A DNA stretch of 64,000 bases from the NCBI GenBank assembly GCA_022570795.1, contig JAKUDP010000012.1, positions 496,001 through 560,000 on the forward strand. Direction: 5' to 3'. Below, one piece after another: positions 63,520 through 64,000 of this stretch (the first letter of the stretch is position 1; every line of letters starts with the position of its first letter). The translations under genes and the position numbers were made by a program. This DNA comes from Sphaerulina vaccinii. Its lineage: Eukaryota > Ascomycota > Dothideomycetes > Mycosphaerellales > Mycosphaerellaceae. Below the pieces are notes generated by a model that was given only the letters and a program-made list of their open reading frames with translations, searched no databases and had not been told where the DNA came from.

Positions 63520-63914
63520 AAGAGTGACGTGGAGGGGTGTCGGGAATATGTAGTGAGTTGACTGTGTAAAGAGACCAGGAGAGCTTTCTAGTGTGTCTGA
63601 TTGCAAATCCGGCCGAAGTGGCTCAGACCAGCGAGCAGCAAGCAAAAGCGTAGCGAGAGCCGAACGGTGGCCGAGTCGTTGCCGATTGCGCGGAGATGAG
63701 TGAGATTGTATCACGTACCTTGGAGTGCTGCAAGTATCTCAAATGGTCCGGTAATCAGTTCTTGTTGTTGTGTCGTTGTACAAGGCAAGAATTGTTCATC
63801 TGTTGCCACCTTGGTGATGACGCGATTGTGCTTTCCAATTGCCCCGCGCCACGTGCTGAAGCCGTTGCAGGGATCGACTTTCTGCTTCACTTCACTTCAC
63901 TCTTCTGCTTTTGT
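63520..63914. other. Right flank, promoter side of thioredoxin
   Basis: The thioredoxin frame stays open upstream to 63714, but the extra residues are not needed and lack family similarity. No gene is supported. A third MITE copy begins immediately after. Confidence 0.5.
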
Positions 63915-64000
63915 AGCGTCTTCGCACATCGGACTCGGATGCTAGGCTCCAGCGAACAGTACAACCCATGCAACCCGTGTCTGCTGGAATTGTAACTGGC
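63915..64000 (+). mobile_element. MITE copy C, partial, cut by the window end
   Basis: Starting at about 63915 the sequence follows the left end of the ATG18 copy: GCGTCTTCGCACATCGGA, then GGATGCTAGGCTCCAGCG and ACCCATGCAACC, with scattered changes. It is in the same orientation as copy B. The right terminal repeat would fall beyond position 64000, so its completeness is unknown. Confidence 0.75.

Noticed and set aside
1..64000. tRNA genes, CRISPR arrays, viral or toxin genes, secondary metabolite cluster
   Set aside because: No plausible tRNA B-box with matching stems was seen, CRISPR is not expected in this genome, and no polyketide or peptide synthetase, capsid, polymerase or toxin gene was found.

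Overview
The window is nuclear DNA of a filamentous ascomycete. The best fit is a Dothideomycete near Mycosphaerellaceae. The genes are fungal (Dicer-like protein 1, Kcs1, Atg18, Bqt4, RhoGDI, wybutosine synthase TYW4, Tap42). They are monocistronic on both strands and interrupted by short GT-AG introns, mostly 49-80 bp with a marked peak at exactly 53 bp. The composition is balanced and I see no AT-rich repeat-mutated blocks. The assignment rests on gene content and protein style; no database was searched.

Layout. Positions 1-3.3 kb hold three tandem F-box-like paralogues, at least one of them decayed. Positions 3.3-10.8 kb carry TAP42 divergent from a single-exon DCL1 gene, then an ornithine cyclodeaminase-family gene. 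A fourth F-box-like gene (11.5-12.9 kb) contains a 272-bp tandem exon-plus-intron duplication. A membrane-bound sulfatase/LtaS-type enzyme lies at 13.1-15.3 kb. Positions 17-28 kb look like an accessory, secretion-rich stretch: a broken tannase/feruloyl esterase, a GH43 glycosidase, an Abr1-like multicopper oxidase, an MDR oxidoreductase and an unknown protein with an HExxGH motif. KCS1 fills 30.1-33.9 kb. Positions 34.9-40.2 kb hold redox genes: a flavoprotein dehydrogenase carrying an in-frame stop, a DUF4188 protein and an aldo-keto reductase. Positions 41-45 kb hold a transmembrane SH3 protein and a mitochondrial hemerythrin-like protein. From 45 to 63.5 kb the content is mostly housekeeping: DCC1, a large RhoGEF (Bud3-like), PPM2/TYW4, ATG18, RhoGDI, BQT4 and a mitochondrial thioredoxin.

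I found no biosynthetic cluster, no large transposon and no virus-like gene. The unexplained structure is small in scale. A 150-bp TA-flanked inverted-repeat element (MITE) occurs three times, once inside ATG18 intron 1. A 34-bp sequence is triplicated inside the tannase; it breaks the frame, yet its AGGT motifs would define a 68-nt intron that restores it. The F-box-like gene carries the exon-intron duplication. Two otherwise complete enzyme genes carry in-frame TAG codons.

Exon boundaries were placed by hand from splice motifs and checked for frame closure (total length divisible by three). They are predictions without transcript support.
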